Assembly (NCBI GenBank): GCA_951213105.1 | Contig: OX578153.1 | Coordinates: 54,312,020-54,376,019 of the forward strand | Reading direction: 5' to 3' | DNA: 64,000 bases | Source of the DNA: Amaurobius ferox | Taxonomy: Eukaryota; Arthropoda; Arachnida; Araneae; Amaurobiidae | Shown here: positions 11,493-22,186 of the stretch, piece by piece | Position numbering within the stretch: the stretch's first letter is position 1 | Layout: each line of letters begins with the position of its first letter | Translations under genes and position numbers: made by a program | The notes under the pieces: model-generated | Told to the model about the DNA's origin: nothing | Seen by the model: the letters and a program-made list of their open reading frames with translations, nothing else | Database searches by the model: none

Positions 11493-12208
11493 AAAAATAT
11501 AACATAAGATGCTTTCATACATTTCATTTAGAACATATTAATTTTAAGAATGTAAAAAATTCGCTCTAAATGCTGTCTAAAATAATCGAAAAATAAAACT
11601 TCCTCGTTAGTGATAGCATAACTAATTCAATAAAAGTATCAGCCTGTTCTACAGCAAAGTTAGGGAAAGTTCTGTCAATCAAATTCTGGTCATGATACAC
11701 AGAAAGATAGGTGCTGTTAATCTGAAGAAAAAAAAAATTATTAAACGAATAATCCAAGGAGGTATGATGTAGTGGCGGAAATTAAAAGTTTTGCTTGTTG
11801 GGACTACTGTATCGTAAATTTGAATAGTACTTGCCGTTGTGATAGCCCACCATTGTGTGCTGTCCGGTGTTAACTGAAAATAAATTGGTTAACATATATT
11901 CAATGAACAATTTAAGCTTACATAATGAAGAGACAAATTTTTATTCACATTAAAATTTTATTATAATTATTGTTTACGCTTAAATATTCTTATGATTAAA
12001 TCCACAATTTTTACTCGACATTGTACAAATTATCAAACAATATTAATAATTTTGTGTGATACAGGTTCCTTTAAGTGACTTAGAGTCGGATTTTTGATAT
12101 CTCCTCTTATAAGGTAATAAATAGGTTACCTTATGTCTTTTATGCACATCAGTCGGCGTTTATCGGTAACATATGGTCCCTATTGGGATCCGTAGTTGTA
12201 CATTTTAG
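11493..12208. other. Region with possible minus-strand exon remnants
   Basis: No repeat family recognised. On the minus strand, TTTATTTTCAG at about 11882 precedes an open stretch, and TTTTTTTTCTTCAG at about 11722 precedes another; see the separate entry. The remainder (11900-12208) is AT-rich and featureless. Confidence 0.4.
11566..11887 (-). CDS. Possible host-gene exon pair (unproven)
   Basis: The minus strand has two acceptor-like sites with pyrimidine tracts. After the first (about 11880) a frame reads LTPDSTQWWAITTASTIQIY and on through DTVVPTSKTFNF. After the second (about 11721) a frame reads INSTYLSVYHDQNLIDRTFP and NFAVEQADTFIELVML. Both are varied in composition and lack low-complexity runs, unlike the repeat frames here. 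A possible GC-type donor (GCAAGT) lies after ACAACG. Good donors are otherwise lacking and I recognise no family. It could be a short gene fragment captured between repeats. Confidence 0.2.
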
Positions 12209-12218
12209 CATCACTCAC

Positions 12219-12470
12219 GCCGATCCGGTGGTCGAGTGGTCAGGGACATGCGTTTCTGTCTGATCGCTGGATTGCCAGGTTGTGGGTTCGAATCCCGCCA
12301 GCAGGCATGGATGTTGTCATGTCGAGACCAAGTCAGACTTCCGCCCTTCGGGGAGCCTCTATAAAAGTGAAGCTGCAAATCCCCTTCGCCATGGGATAAC
12401 CTAGGGGATCTTATGGACGTGATGCGTAGGTGCCCCTTCACCACGGGGAAATTAGTAACGAACGAACGAA
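12219..12470 (+). mobile_element. tRNA-derived SINE, copy S1
   Basis: Starts GCCGATCCGGTGGTCGAGTG, with A-box-like TGGTCGAGTGG and B-box GGTTCGAATCC at about 12285. The wide spacing and long middle arm resemble a class II (Leu/Ser-type) tRNA. The body carries TCTATAAAAGTGAAGCTGCA, and the tail is (AACG)n. Target duplications CATCACTCAC flank it at 12209-12218 and 12471-12480. Length is 252 bp, identical to copy S2. A 67-codon frame through it is a shadow. Confidence 0.85.
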
Positions 12471-12480
12471 CATCACTCAC

Positions 12481-13056
12481 AAACGTATAACGTCTCCGTA
12501 CAGAATCTAACTCCTCTTCATCACATACGTTTACGGACTCTTACTAACTTGCAACTATGTCTCCATAGTAATTAAACAGTAGAAGAATGCACAAAATTAA
12601 TTTAGCGCTAATATTAACATTAAAAATTACAAAATACAAGGATACTTCACAAAATTAAGGGAAAATCACCGATTTCGAAAGCAAACAGCTACTTTCAACA
12701 GAAAAGGGAAAGACAGTGGATAATCAAGCCAAGACCTATCATTACGAGATACCTATGGCATTTTGACTTATCTCTAAATTTGAAAATAGCAATATATCGA
12801 TTGCCAAATAATAACAATTTGATGTTGAGCACTGCGAAATGCATGGTGCTGTGAGATAATCAGAATGTAGATGAAAAGAGGTCAAGAGGTCAGAAGCCCT
12901 GCATGACGTCACATATCACATATCTCTAAAAATAGAGAAAATGAATGCGGAAAGCAATTAGTAATATTAAATATTTTAAATCTTTAATTTCTTACTGAAA
13001 GATAATTGTTTACCTATTTCATTTTCTAGCAAAGGTTGTTTCATTCATTTTTCATT
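12481..13056. other. Unassigned AT-rich sequence
   Basis: No family or coding signal recognised between the SINE and C1. Short frames only. Confidence 0.5.
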
Positions 13057-14092
13057 TTAACATTTTGCAACATAGTTGAAAGGTGTTTATGACTTTGCTC
13101 ATTTTGTCTGTCTATCCGTTCGCACGATAACTGCCGTAAAAATGACTTTATCAAAATGAAATTTTAGTATGTTGTTGAGATGGTCTGTGGGACATATGTC
13201 AATGCAAATGAATAATATCACCCAATTACTTTTGGATTGAATGTAAAAATGAAATATATTGAACCTCATGGGGGACATAATTTTTCAAAATATTTTTTAA
13301 AAGAATTTAAAATTCACAAATTGCTTTGAAAACTTTAGGAAATATACAAATTATCCCATAAAATATATAAAAAAATTTCAGCAAAATATGTTTAATAAAT
13401 TTTAAAATAAAAATTTAAATAATAATTACACTCATATTAAATGAAGGGATGACGTGACCCACTTCAAAATAAAATATAGCATCCATCTTTTTTCAAAGTG
13501 TCAAATTCATGATTTTAAAAGTTCTTTTTAATTTGTATTTAGTGTTGCATCCGTCCTAAAACTACTTTATTTTTGCGTAATTTCTCTGCTTCTATTCTGC
13601 GCCAACGCATTTACAATAATTTTTAGTTTAAATGATCATCAAACTTTGAATATTTCTACAACGAAGCCTAATTTTAATGAATGCAGAATGTAAACACATC
13701 AAGCTGCAAGATGAATTGTATAAAAATTGCTGATTTTTTAACGCAAAATTATTTAGCTCTGGAGTCTGGAGCGGATATGAATGAAACATTCATTGATTTT
13801 ATATAGAGAAGAAGACGATTTTACTGTATTGCATTTTTCGTTGAAGTTTTAAGCACGGAGTTAGAAAATAATTTTACCTCCATCGTTTTAAGTTTTTAAG
13901 TAAAATAAATTATTATTGTATTGTGATAATTTTAATAATAGCAGTACTGAATGAAAAGAATAGAATACAAGTTTATGAATGAAATATTCACTTATTTTAT
14001 ACAGAGAGCCAAGCGATCGTTTGATGCTTCGAAGACGTCATTTGAATAATGTATCCGCTGAATGTATCGCATTTTAGAGATATTTAAGGACC
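13057..14092 (+). mobile_element. Family C element, copy C1, 3'-truncated
   Basis: Starts TAACATTTTGCAACATAGTT, a degenerate form of the family C palindrome, followed by a TCTGTCTATCCG tract and ATAACTGCCGTAAAAATGAC. It runs in register with the other C copies to AATGTATCGCATTTTAGAGA near 14080 and then stops. The 3' hairpin tail is missing. The CRE-like octamer is mutated to AGACGTCA (about 14033). Confidence 0.7.
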
Positions 14093-14799
14093 TCGGCGAA
14101 ACAGGAGGCCCCAAAGTTATTAGATTTATTTTTATTTTATTTATTTGTTTTTTCTTGTAAAGAAAGTTTTTGTTACTCTTGCAAAATTGCATTCGACTGA
14201 CTGTCCACTAGATGACACGTTTACATTTCAATACACTAAAATTTAAACAGTTATTCGAGCCCAATTTATTGCGTCAAAAAGATAATTTTACAGAAATTGA
14301 TGACGATTATTCCTATTTCCCTAATCAATGTGGAATATAAATAAATCATCAAAACCAAGTATATTTCAATATTTTATTTAACTTGATCTAGTGTTTATCT
14401 TTGTGATTCAAATCTTCCAGACATTAACTAATCAAGTTCCATTAATCTCTGTAACATGATATTTGACATCTGGTTGTCGCTTGCGTTAGATTTTAATTTT
14501 TTTTATTTTGAATTTCATTGGGCTAGCCCGCCTTGGGTCACCTAAATGAATTTACTTATATTTTGGAAATAACTCAAGAACCGGAGCAGGTAAAAAGTCC
14601 AAATTTAGCATGTTGTCCTTTATGATGCATTTCAATCCTTTTAATTTTAAACCTTTTCGGGATAGCTTTACAGGTTCCGATAAAGGAATATATTGGTTTT
14701 CAGGAATGACTTAAAAACGGAGGGGCTAAAGTGTTCAAATTTAGTATTCCTCATTCCTCTTTTTTTCTATACACGATAGCAGCTTGTTTACAGTCATTT
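14093..14799. repeat. Unassigned DNA with a degenerate 145-bp duplication
   Basis: From about 14560 to 14750 two related segments occur. One has AAATAACTCAAGAACCGGAG and AAGTCCAAATTTAGCATG; the other has ATGACTTAAAAACGGAGGGG and GTGTTCAAATTTAGTAT. They echo the sensitivity module of the Helitron-like families without matching one. The rest is featureless. Confidence 0.35.
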
Positions 14800-15675
14800 C
14801 TCGGCATTACCGTAACTTCTCAACCGTAACATCTTCGCCGAACGGCTCCTCGAAACCCGTTCGCAACGGCAATTAACATCCGAAACAGCCTACCACCATC
14901 AAAAGTTGAACTTGTGTGCACCCAAACCATTCCCAACATGTTGCATGAAGTACAGCTGCGCGCACGGCGGCCAGTCACTAGGGTGCCATTACGCGCTCGA
15001 CGCCAGGTTGGACGTCTGACGTGGTGTCGTCGTCATCTCAACTGGACCGGGAATGGCATCGGATACTGTTTACAAATAAATCTTGCTTTTGCTTGTGGAG
15101 GAATTATCTCCGTGGACGGGTGTGGCGACTACCCGGGGATTGTCAATTGTCAGCCCATATCACCAAGCGTCACACCGGACTCACATCGGACATCATGGGT
15201 TGAGGCTGTATCCTGTTTGATCAGCGGACAGCTCTGGTGCACATTGCAGGTAATCTGACAGCGGACCGGTACATCACACAAGTTATGATGCCAGTGGTTC
15301 GGCAACTGGTGCGAGCCATCCACGGCACAGTGAAAGAAAATACCACAACAAACTCTCAACAGCCTGACAACGGCAAACGGCAAATTCAACGGCAAACGGC
15401 AAATTCAACGGCAAACTCTCAACAGCCTGAACGGAAGTCACATCCTTTCCTAGCCAGCAGCATCGACGAATCTCTCTCCCATTGAACACGTGTGAGCCCT
15501 CTTCGGGCATCAGGTAAACCGTAGACCATCGGTACAAACCGTGGGCGAACTGCGTGCCACAGTGGACGCTACTTGGCAAGAATTACCTCAGGCAACTATT
15601 AATATCCTCATCGATTGTATGCCTCGTCGTTTAAAGGCCTGTATGACTGCCCGTGGGGGCCACATTCTTTACTGA
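14800..15675 (+). pseudogene. Tc1-type transposase pseudogene
   Basis: Shifting frames give LRARRPVTRVPL, RLTWCRRHLNW, ILFTNKSCFCLW, GRVWRLPGD, ITKRHTGLTSDIMG, AGNLTADRYITQVMMPVV, LSPIEHV, and MPRRLKACMTARGGHILY before TGA at 15673. The order matches Tc1-like DD34E transposases, which cut and paste at TA. The first catalytic Asp (expected FTDES) reads Asn in FTNKS. The second Asp block (QDNARPH) is replaced by tandem AACGGCAAATTC repeats at 15368-15410, flanked by the duplicated AAACTCTCAACAGCCTGA. The Glu of SPIEH remains. TGA replaces expected Trp codons at 15204 and near 15490. Frames shift near 15045 and after 15340. The N-terminal DNA-binding domain is not identifiable. Confidence 0.8.
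15368..15431 (+). repeat. Short tandem repeat inside the Tc1 pseudogene
   Basis: AACGGCAAACGGCAAATTC-type units are tandemly repeated. The block is bounded by two copies of AAACTCTCAACAGCCTGA about 64 bp apart, indicating a local tandem duplication. Confidence 0.7.
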
Positions 15676-15692
15676 ATAAACGGATTTCTTTT

Positions 15693-15706
15693 ACATATCT
15701 TTGTTC
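15693..15706 (+). repeat. Left target-site duplication of the 5S SINE
   Basis: ACATATCTTTGTTC, repeated without mismatch at 16089-16102. Confidence 0.9.
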
Positions 15707-16088
15707 GGGCCAACGGCCGTACCGTGCTGAAAACACCGGTTCTCGTTAGATCACCGAAGTCAAGCAGCATCGGGCGCGGTTAGTACTTGGTGGGTGACCA
15801 CCTCGGAACACCGCGTGCTGTTGGCCATCTCGGGTGCGGTATCCCCGTGGTTTGCGCGCTAGATTTGCACGCTGCCACAAATGCCGCCGTGTTCATGCGG
15901 AGTACGATCACGTTAAACATGTGGGTCCGTAAGTCCTTCCGAGTGGTTGGTGGTAGGGGAAGGAGGGTACGGTCCCTGTGGATGCCTCCCCCACTGGGTT
16001 CCGGTCTAAATTGGGTGGCACTTCCCGGCCGTCCATACAGTTACCTTACACCTTTCTGGTAGGTCGGACGGTCTGGGTCTCAACAACA
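15707..16088 (+). mobile_element. SINE with a 5S rRNA-derived head (SINE3-like)
   Basis: The first 119 bp (15709-15826) are a 5S rRNA-like sequence, from GCCAACGGCCGTACCGTGCT to CACCGCGTGCTGTTGGCC. It includes GATCACCGAAGTCAAGCAGC (A-box region) and GGTGGGTGACCACC (C-box region). About 260 bp of unrelated body follow, ending AGGTCGGACGGTCTGGGTCT and a CAACAACAAC tail. A 14-bp target duplication brackets the whole, so it moved as one unit by retroposition. It sits in the 3' UTR region of the Tc1 copy. A 91-codon frame crossing it is a shadow. SINE3 elements with 5S heads are known; membership in a named family is untested. Confidence 0.88.
15709..15826 (+). rRNA. 5S rRNA-like head of the SINE (not a bona fide 5S gene)
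   Basis: Full-length match in layout to 5S rRNA, 118 bp against the usual 119-120. TACTTGGTGGGTGACC lacks the A of the usual TTGGATGGG, and other substitutions are present. No T-run terminator follows the GGCC end. It probably serves as an internal RNA polymerase III promoter. Confidence 0.75.
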
Positions 16089-16220
16089 ACATATCTTTGT
16101 TCTTTTAATTATTTGCATATGATTCTCTCTTCTACCTGTAATGTGACTTGCATATGGCGACGTGCATTCCTTCGTGGTGTTGCAGTTTCACTTTTGGCGA
16201 GTGTATTACATATTTCCGGT
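16089..16220 (+). mobile_element. Right target duplication and 3' end of the Tc1-like element
   Basis: ACATATCTTTGTTC closes the SINE. The following TTGCATATGATTCTCTC to CACTTTTGGCGAGTGTATT is probably the Tc1 3' UTR and right terminus, judged by position. I cannot show the matching left TIR. Confidence 0.45.
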
Positions 16221-16794
16221 CTCCATAATCCACTTCAAATAACCTTATCTTTTAAGTTACTCAGAGGCCATTGCAGATAACTGATGTTCAAAACAGGAAT
16301 TCAAATGTGGTCATTCTCCCGCCCCGTTGATGTTCTATCTAGTGAATCTAGTGAACAACTGAGATAGCAATTTCCCTTTCTATATTTCATTCGACCCCTA
16401 CTTATGTCATAATATTTACGTATATAGAGCTAGTGTTGTTAAATCATCAAATTGTATATCTCAACAAGCGATCCTATAAGTGACCGGAATTTAACACAGA
16501 ATTAAAGCCTTTTTATTCTTCGATAATAATCTTCATGAAAATGAAAAGCCATAGCATAATATGCCCTTTATTTATCGTTACCAATCTTTATGCTTTAAAG
16601 CTCTAGCTAAAATTATTCCAGAAACACAATAATTTTAACTGAAGAGCCATGAACCAGATATACGAGAGGAAAATCTCAACTACAATGGTTTTGCAGTTTT
16701 ATTTCCTCTCGGAGGCATTACTGTTTCTGCACGAGTTTAAAAAGAACCGAAAGTGCCGGATCGTGCCATGGTTTGCGTTGCGAATGGGTTTAAT
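16221..16794. other. Unassigned sequence
   Basis: No recognised family. TCTATCTAGTGAATCTAGTG is a small direct repeat at about 16333. A 68-codon frame at 16649-16855 runs into the next feature and has no motif. Confidence 0.45.
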
Positions 16795-16922
16795 AGCGAC
16801 TTTGCACTTTACTAGGTTCTTCTGTAAAAGTATTTGTCTCTATTTCACCAAATAAAACGGATTTCAAATTCGTAAGACACGTTTGGCCTTGATGTATAAG
16901 GAAAATGCAGTTTTCTTTTATT
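16795..16922 (+). repeat. 128-bp 5' extension shared with the A9 flank
   Basis: From TAGCGACTTTGCACTTTACT to GCAGTTTTCTTTTATT, this is found in inverse next to copy A9 at 51020-51150. I see only one difference (ACACGTTTGG here, ACACATTTGG there in this orientation). No other A copy has it. It contains GATGTATAAGGAAAATGCAG, which imitates the A 5' palindrome arm. Confidence 0.8.
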
Positions 16923-17049
16923 ACTTTCCTTATATACAAAATGTATAAGGAAAATATTGTGACGGAATCGAAAATTCGAATTCGAGTTTCCGACGGGAGA
17001 GCACGTTTCAAGCATCCCTGTTCATGAATCGAACATTTTTGAGGTGATG

Positions 17050-17080
<31 letters not shown>

Positions 17081-17855
17081 AGAGACGATATCTCACGAAC
17101 GAATAGAGCGATTCGAATGAAATTTGGTACAAAAATCACAATGCGAATACTCGAAGCCTATTTTTTTAAACACAATCAAATGTTCAGAACCCCCCTAAAT
17201 TTTCGAGTGAAATTTTGAAAAAATCGTCAAAAAATCAAAACCTTTAATAAAGTTACGCAAATAGACATTTTTTATGTAATTTTTCCTTATAAAACGATTG
17301 ACACAAACTATAGAACGTCAGCATTAACCGTTCTCGAGATATTGCACATTTTTCGAATAAATTTATCTAAAAGTCAATTAAAATTTTAAAAAATATTAAC
17401 TATTAGGAAACGTGTTCACTTTTCATATGTAATATCATGCGATAAATTTGGTGACATCATTCTCGTGAATCTAACTCGTTCCATTCACGAGAAAAGGTAC
17501 TTTGAGTAATACTTTTGTATTTGAACCCCAATAGTCATTTATCTGCTGTAAGAATAACTTATTTCTCCGTCCATAACGCTTGGCGAGATTTTGGCGACGA
17601 ATTTGGCGGAATATAGCCAACCTGGCGACTTTTTAAACGTTGCCAATTTAAAGAAAATCATGTATAAAATGTATAAAAATGTCATGTATAAAAATGACGC
17701 TAAATCAATGAAAATGACGACCAATTGAAGAAAATTCAATATCTTGGAATGAAAATAAGTATCTGCTATAAGAATGACATTTTTTAAATGCAAAAGTAGT
17801 GAATTCGTTGCATTATATAATGAAAGTCCACTGCTGCCCACATCAGAATTTTTTC
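16923..17855 (+). mobile_element. Family A element, copy A2
   Basis: Starts ACTTTCCTTATATACAAAAT and ends CTGCTGCCCACATCAGAATT. It has TGACGGAATCG instead of GGGGTCG and a (CT)n(GT)n tract at 17049-17082. Both traits are shared with A9, making A2 and A9 sister copies. Confidence 0.8.
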
Positions 17856-17879
17856 CTATTTATAATTACTATTTAAATT

Positions 17880-18563
17880 AGCTGGCGTGTGGTTCAACTC
17901 GACTTTCTCATACCAGCATTTATTTTAGAGTAGATTGTGATTTTTTTTTTCCAAACTGTACAAGAAAAAGTTTGAAAAATCTGTAAATCTGTATTGTTAT
18001 TCCAAATAATCATAATTATAGCATGTTATCCTTTATTTTAAAGGGCTTGAAAATACCAACTTTGACAATATACCCTCTCGGGGGAGGGTAACATGCCCCC
18101 CCCCCCTTCTTTCGAAGATGGTAGTGATTTTCCGAACACAAAAATTGTATCACGGCTAATTTTTACTGCGATGATGGAGCTGTTGAAAAGTTTCTTGATC
18201 ATTGAACCATGAATCACTCCTTTATGCTTAAAAATGTCAAATTTTGTCCTACGCTGCCTCATTAAGAAAATATAAAATTTCGACGAAATTTTGAAGTTTT
18301 CTTTCGAATTTCAGAAAATTCTATCTAATTCTAGATTTTTCGTTGACAAAGCAGGATATAAAAATTCCGGAAAATCTATTAATATTTGTCGCAGTTATCG
18401 TATACACAAGAAATCGATGACAGATAAACAGACGGACGGACATTGCTCTAAAAACAGTCAAAATGCGTTCAAAAGGTCCTAAAACATGCATTGGCGTTAA
18501 CATCTTCAAGTCGAAAATTTTCGTGAAAACAATACTTTCTCACTGTATTCTATAATATAAAAA
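17880..18563 (-). mobile_element. Family D element, copy D1
   Basis: Family D in reverse. Its 3' side begins GCTGGCGTGTGGTTCAACTC then GACTTTCTCATACCAG, the inverse of the subterminal GTATGAGAAAGTC. It passes a GC-rich island (CTCTCGGGGGAGGG and an 11-C run at 18096-18106), then ATTCTAGATTTTTCGTTGAC, ACAGACGGACGGACATTGCT and AAAACAATACTTTCTCACTG. No coding frame is supported. Confidence 0.7.
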
Positions 18564-18842
18564 GGTAAAAATCCTATTTATAAAAAAATGTTCGACTTAT
18601 TTTGCCAAATGAGTTCTATAATGAGGTCTATAACGAATCTACAATTTTTTTTCACGTGTTTATTGTATATTTATGTGTATATATTGTATATGTATTGTTA
18701 TGTGTTATATTGTATAATTATGTGTATAATATACACTCGACCTACTAACTGTGTGGCATATCAAAATTATGGAGGACTTCTACTACAGCTGGAATCTGCG
18801 TCATGGTGTCAGGTGCTCTATTTAAACCTTAAAACCAAGAGG
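18564..18842. other. AT-rich spacer
   Basis: TA/TG-rich simple sequence around 18658-18730, otherwise nothing recognised. An 88-codon frame here is low-complexity and not supported. Confidence 0.4.
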
Positions 18843-19589
18843 AAAAAAATCTGATGTGGACAACACATGACCTTCCTTATATAATGTAATGAATTTACTA
18901 CTTTTAGAGTTAAAAAAAATGTTTTTTCTTATAGTAGATACTAATATTCTTTTCAAGATATTGAATTTTCGATAATTAGTCGCCATTTTTATCCATTTGG
19001 CGAGATTTTCGTTAATTTGGCAGCATTTCAAAAAGTCGCCAAGTTGCCGACATTCCGCCAAATTCGTCGCCAAAATCTCGCCAATCGTTATGCACTAAGA
19101 AATAAGTTATTCTTATAGCAGATAAATGACTATTGGCGTTCAAATACAAAAGTATTACTCAAAGTATCTTTTTCATGAATGGAACGAGCTAGATCCACGA
19201 GAATGTCACCCAATTTATCGCATGGTATTACATATGAAAAGTGAACATGTTTCTCAATAGGAATTTTTTTTTATTTTATATGACTTTTTGATAATTTTTT
19301 TGAAAAATGCACAATATCTCGAGAACGGTTCATGTTAGCGTTCTAAAATTTATGTCAATCGTTTTCTAATGAAAAATTACGTAAGAAATGTCTATTTTCG
19401 TAACTTTATTAGTGGTTTTGATTTTTTGACTATTTTTTCAAAATTTCATACGAAAATTTAGGGTGGTTCTGAACATTCGATTGCGTATAAAAACAATAGG
19501 CTTCCAGTGTTTACGGATTGTGATTTTTGTACCAAATTTGGTTCGAATCGGTCCATTCGTTCGTCAGTTATCGTCTCCACAGACTCACT

Positions 19590-19625
<36 letters not shown>

Positions 19626-19751
19626 TCACTTCAAAAATGTTTGATTCGTGATCAGGGATGCTTGAAACGTGCTCTCCCGTCGAAAACTCGAATTCGAATT
19701 TTCGACCCCGTCACAATACTCATCCTTATACATTATGTATGTAAGGAAAGT
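18843..19751 (-). mobile_element. Family A element, copy A3
   Basis: Runs from AAAAAAATCTGATGTGGACA to TTATGTATGTAAGGAAAGT. The GGCGA inverted repeat lies at about 18990-19085 and the (CA)n tract at 19590-19620. The 152-codon plus-strand frame at 19527-19985 is a (Thr-His)n translation running out of this element. Confidence 0.8.
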
Positions 19752-19958
19752 AATAAAAATTTTCAACAATTAGAATTAGGAGTGACGATGTGGAAAGATA
19801 ATCAAAACACTCAAAACAACTTTTCAAAATTGATCGAGCACTTCCACTTGAGCCAGAATCTCGGTTTTGATTTCATTCGTTCCTTCTCATCTTACAGGGT
19901 AACAGAAAAATCTTATATTCGAAAATTCAATTTCGGAATGACGGTGGGAAGTACTAAT
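19752..19958 (+). repeat. Degenerate 130-150 bp minisatellite, left part
   Basis: Contains GATCGAGCACTTCCACTTGA and CTCGGTTTTGATTTCATTCG. The same string resumes at 20943 beyond element C2. Removing C2 gives a period near 132 bp. Confidence 0.7.
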
Positions 19959-20942
19959 CAAACAAGAAAGATCATTCATACATAAAGCATTGACTTATGA
20001 AACACTTTCCAACTGAAATGCAATTTTATTTAAACATCTCTAAATGCGATACATTCAACAATGATATTTCTTTAATTATCACAGAACTACAATGTTTTAT
20101 TTTACTTGAATGCCTAAAACTTTATAGAAAAAAATGAACTTTCTTCAAATGACGTCATCGAAATATTAATCATCTAGCCCTCTATATAAAAGCAGTGAAT
20201 ATTTCACTCATGAACTTTTATTCCAGACTAAAGAGTTAAATAACTTTGCGTGAAAAAATATCTGCAATTCTTATACAAGTCATCTTACAGTCACTTGTTT
20301 GCATTTTGCATCCATTAAAATTAGACTTCGCTGTGGAAATAATCAAAGTCTGATGATCATTTAAACTCAAAAATATTGTAACTGAGTTGGCGCAGAATAT
20401 AAAAGCACAGAAAATACGCAAAAATAAGGCGGTTTTAGGACGGATGCAGCGCTACATATAAACATTAAAGAACTTTAAAAATTACGATTTTTACTCTGGG
20501 AAAAAAAGATGGATGCCGTAATTTATTTTAAAGTGGATCACATGATCTATTCATATGATATGGGTGTAATTATTATTTTATTTTTTATTTAAGAAACTAC
20601 AGAATATATTTTGCTGAAATTTTTTTTATATTTTTATGGGATAATTTGAATATTCCCTAAAACTTTTGAAGCAATTTGTGAATTTTAAATTCGCTTAAAA
20701 AATGTTTGAAAAATTAGGTCCCATAGGGTTCAATGAATTTCACTTTTTCAACCCAGGTTCAATCCAAAACTAATTGGGTGCTAATATTCATTTACATTCC
20801 CATAGGTCCCACAGACCGTCTGAACAACATACTAAAATTTCATTTTATTAAAGTCATTTTTACGGCAGTTATCGTACGAACGGACAGACAGACAGAATGA
20901 ACAAAGTCATAAACACTTTTAAACTATGTTGTAAAGTGTTAA
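19959..20942 (-). mobile_element. Family C element, copy C2, inserted in the minisatellite
   Basis: Starts with the inverse of the C 3' end (CAAACAAGAAAGATCATTCA, with the AAAGCATTGA hairpin) and ends at palindrome GTTGTAAAGTGTTAAAA. A CRE octamer TGACGTCA lies at 20150 and TATAAAAG at 20185. It is shorter than C4 because it carries fewer internal repeats. The flanks continue the minisatellite on both sides. Confidence 0.8.
20150..20192 (+). promoter_or_regulatory. CRE-like site and TATA box in C2
   Basis: TGACGTCA at 20150-20157 and TATAAAAG at 20185-20192, 35 bp apart. The arrangement is kept in several C copies; see the matching finding. Promoter activity is inferred only. Confidence 0.4.
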
Positions 20943-21640
20943 AAATGATCGAGAACTTCCACCCGAGCCAGAATCTCGGTTTTGATTTCATTCGATCCTT
21001 CTCATTTCGCAGGTCAACGGAAAAATTTTATATTCAAATATTCAAATTCGGGCAAAGGAAAAATCAAAAAACTCAAAAGCACTCTGCTGAATTCCCGTGT
21101 ACTTCCACTCTAACTAGAATTTCAGTTTTGGTCTCATTCGATTTGTCTCATATTCTGGATCAGTGATTCGCAAGCTTTTTTGGTCGCGGAACCTTTTTGA
21201 AATTCGATTTCATGGCGGAACCCCAAAATGGAAAAAAAGTTCATTGTGGTCCAAATTATGCGTTTAAAATTTTACGCGTTTTTTTAACACACTTTGAAGA
21301 ACTCTATTCCAGGTCCACGGAAAAATAAAATAATAAAGCAAAGATCGAATTAGGGGCGACAATTCAAAACAAATAATTAAAAAACTCATTCTTAATTATC
21401 TAGCAGTTCCACTCTCACTAGAATTTTGTTTTTGGTCTAATTCGATCCATCTCAGCAGAACAGTGCAAAGTGATAGAAATATCAAAATTATTTAATACTT
21501 CAGCATTAGCTAAATTCTTTGTTTTGATCTCATTCGAATCACCTCAGCTTCTATATCAACGGAAAAATCACAAATTCAAATTAGTGGTTATGATACAAAG
21601 AGATTTTCAAAAAATTTATAACACTTTACCTCCCATAAGT
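20943..21640 (+). repeat. Degenerate 130-150 bp minisatellite, right part
   Basis: At least four further units, recognised by TTCCACTCTAACTAGAATTT, TTTTGGTCTCATTCGATT and ACGGAAAAAT motifs near 20955, 21100, 21407 and 21500. Spacing varies, and unit-to-unit identity is perhaps 60-75%. Short frames at 20897 and 21470 are shadows. Confidence 0.6.
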
Positions 21641-22000
21641 AATAAAAACGCAATCTGATATCAATTCGCTGAGAACATGACAGATAAGTCGTCACGTCCA
21701 AATCGTGAGCTGGAAATTGTATATTATAATTGACGTGATAAGCCCGAATTTCTCGAGGTCTGTAGCTCAGAGCCCCAAGTAAGCTAAAGACTTGATTCTA
21801 TTATCTCTTTAAAGCTTCCTCAAATCTAAAAAATTAAACAAAAATTAACTGGAATGTGGATCAACTCATACCGGAATCAATTTTTAGTACCTTTTTTTTT
21901 TTTTCAAATTTTACAAAAAATATTTTGAGAAATCGGTATAGTAAATCCAAATGGTTACAATTATAGCGTGTTACCTTTTCCTTTAAACGTGTTCGATATT
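21641..22000 (-). mobile_element. Spacer, then family D 3' fragment D2
   Basis: From about 21843, ACTGGAATGTGGATCAACTC, CATACCGGAATC and ATTATAGCGTGTTACC match the 3' third of family D in reverse. It ends near 22000 without the middle or 5' end. The preceding 200 bp are unassigned. Confidence 0.55.
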
Positions 22001-22186
22001 GAGCTGAGATCGTAGAAATCGATCACAGATGGCAGCACTACCGTTTCGGGACAGACTTATTACAGAACATTATATTTCTATTTTCAATTACACTAATTAA
22101 TATTCATTAAGTATTATTTTATGTAATCCTGTCATTTATATTTTACTTCATGTTTATTGCTATTAATATGCTTCTTTCACATTATT
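22001..22186. other. Spacer before A4
   Basis: AT-rich, nothing recognised. Confidence 0.4.

Noticed and set aside
15709..15826. Functional 5S rRNA gene
   Set aside because: Target duplications enclose it together with an unrelated body, it has base changes in the C-box region, and no terminator follows.
15787..16280. 90-100 codon frames across the 5S SINE
   Set aside because: They cross the 5S head, SINE body and target duplication; coding is not compatible with that history.
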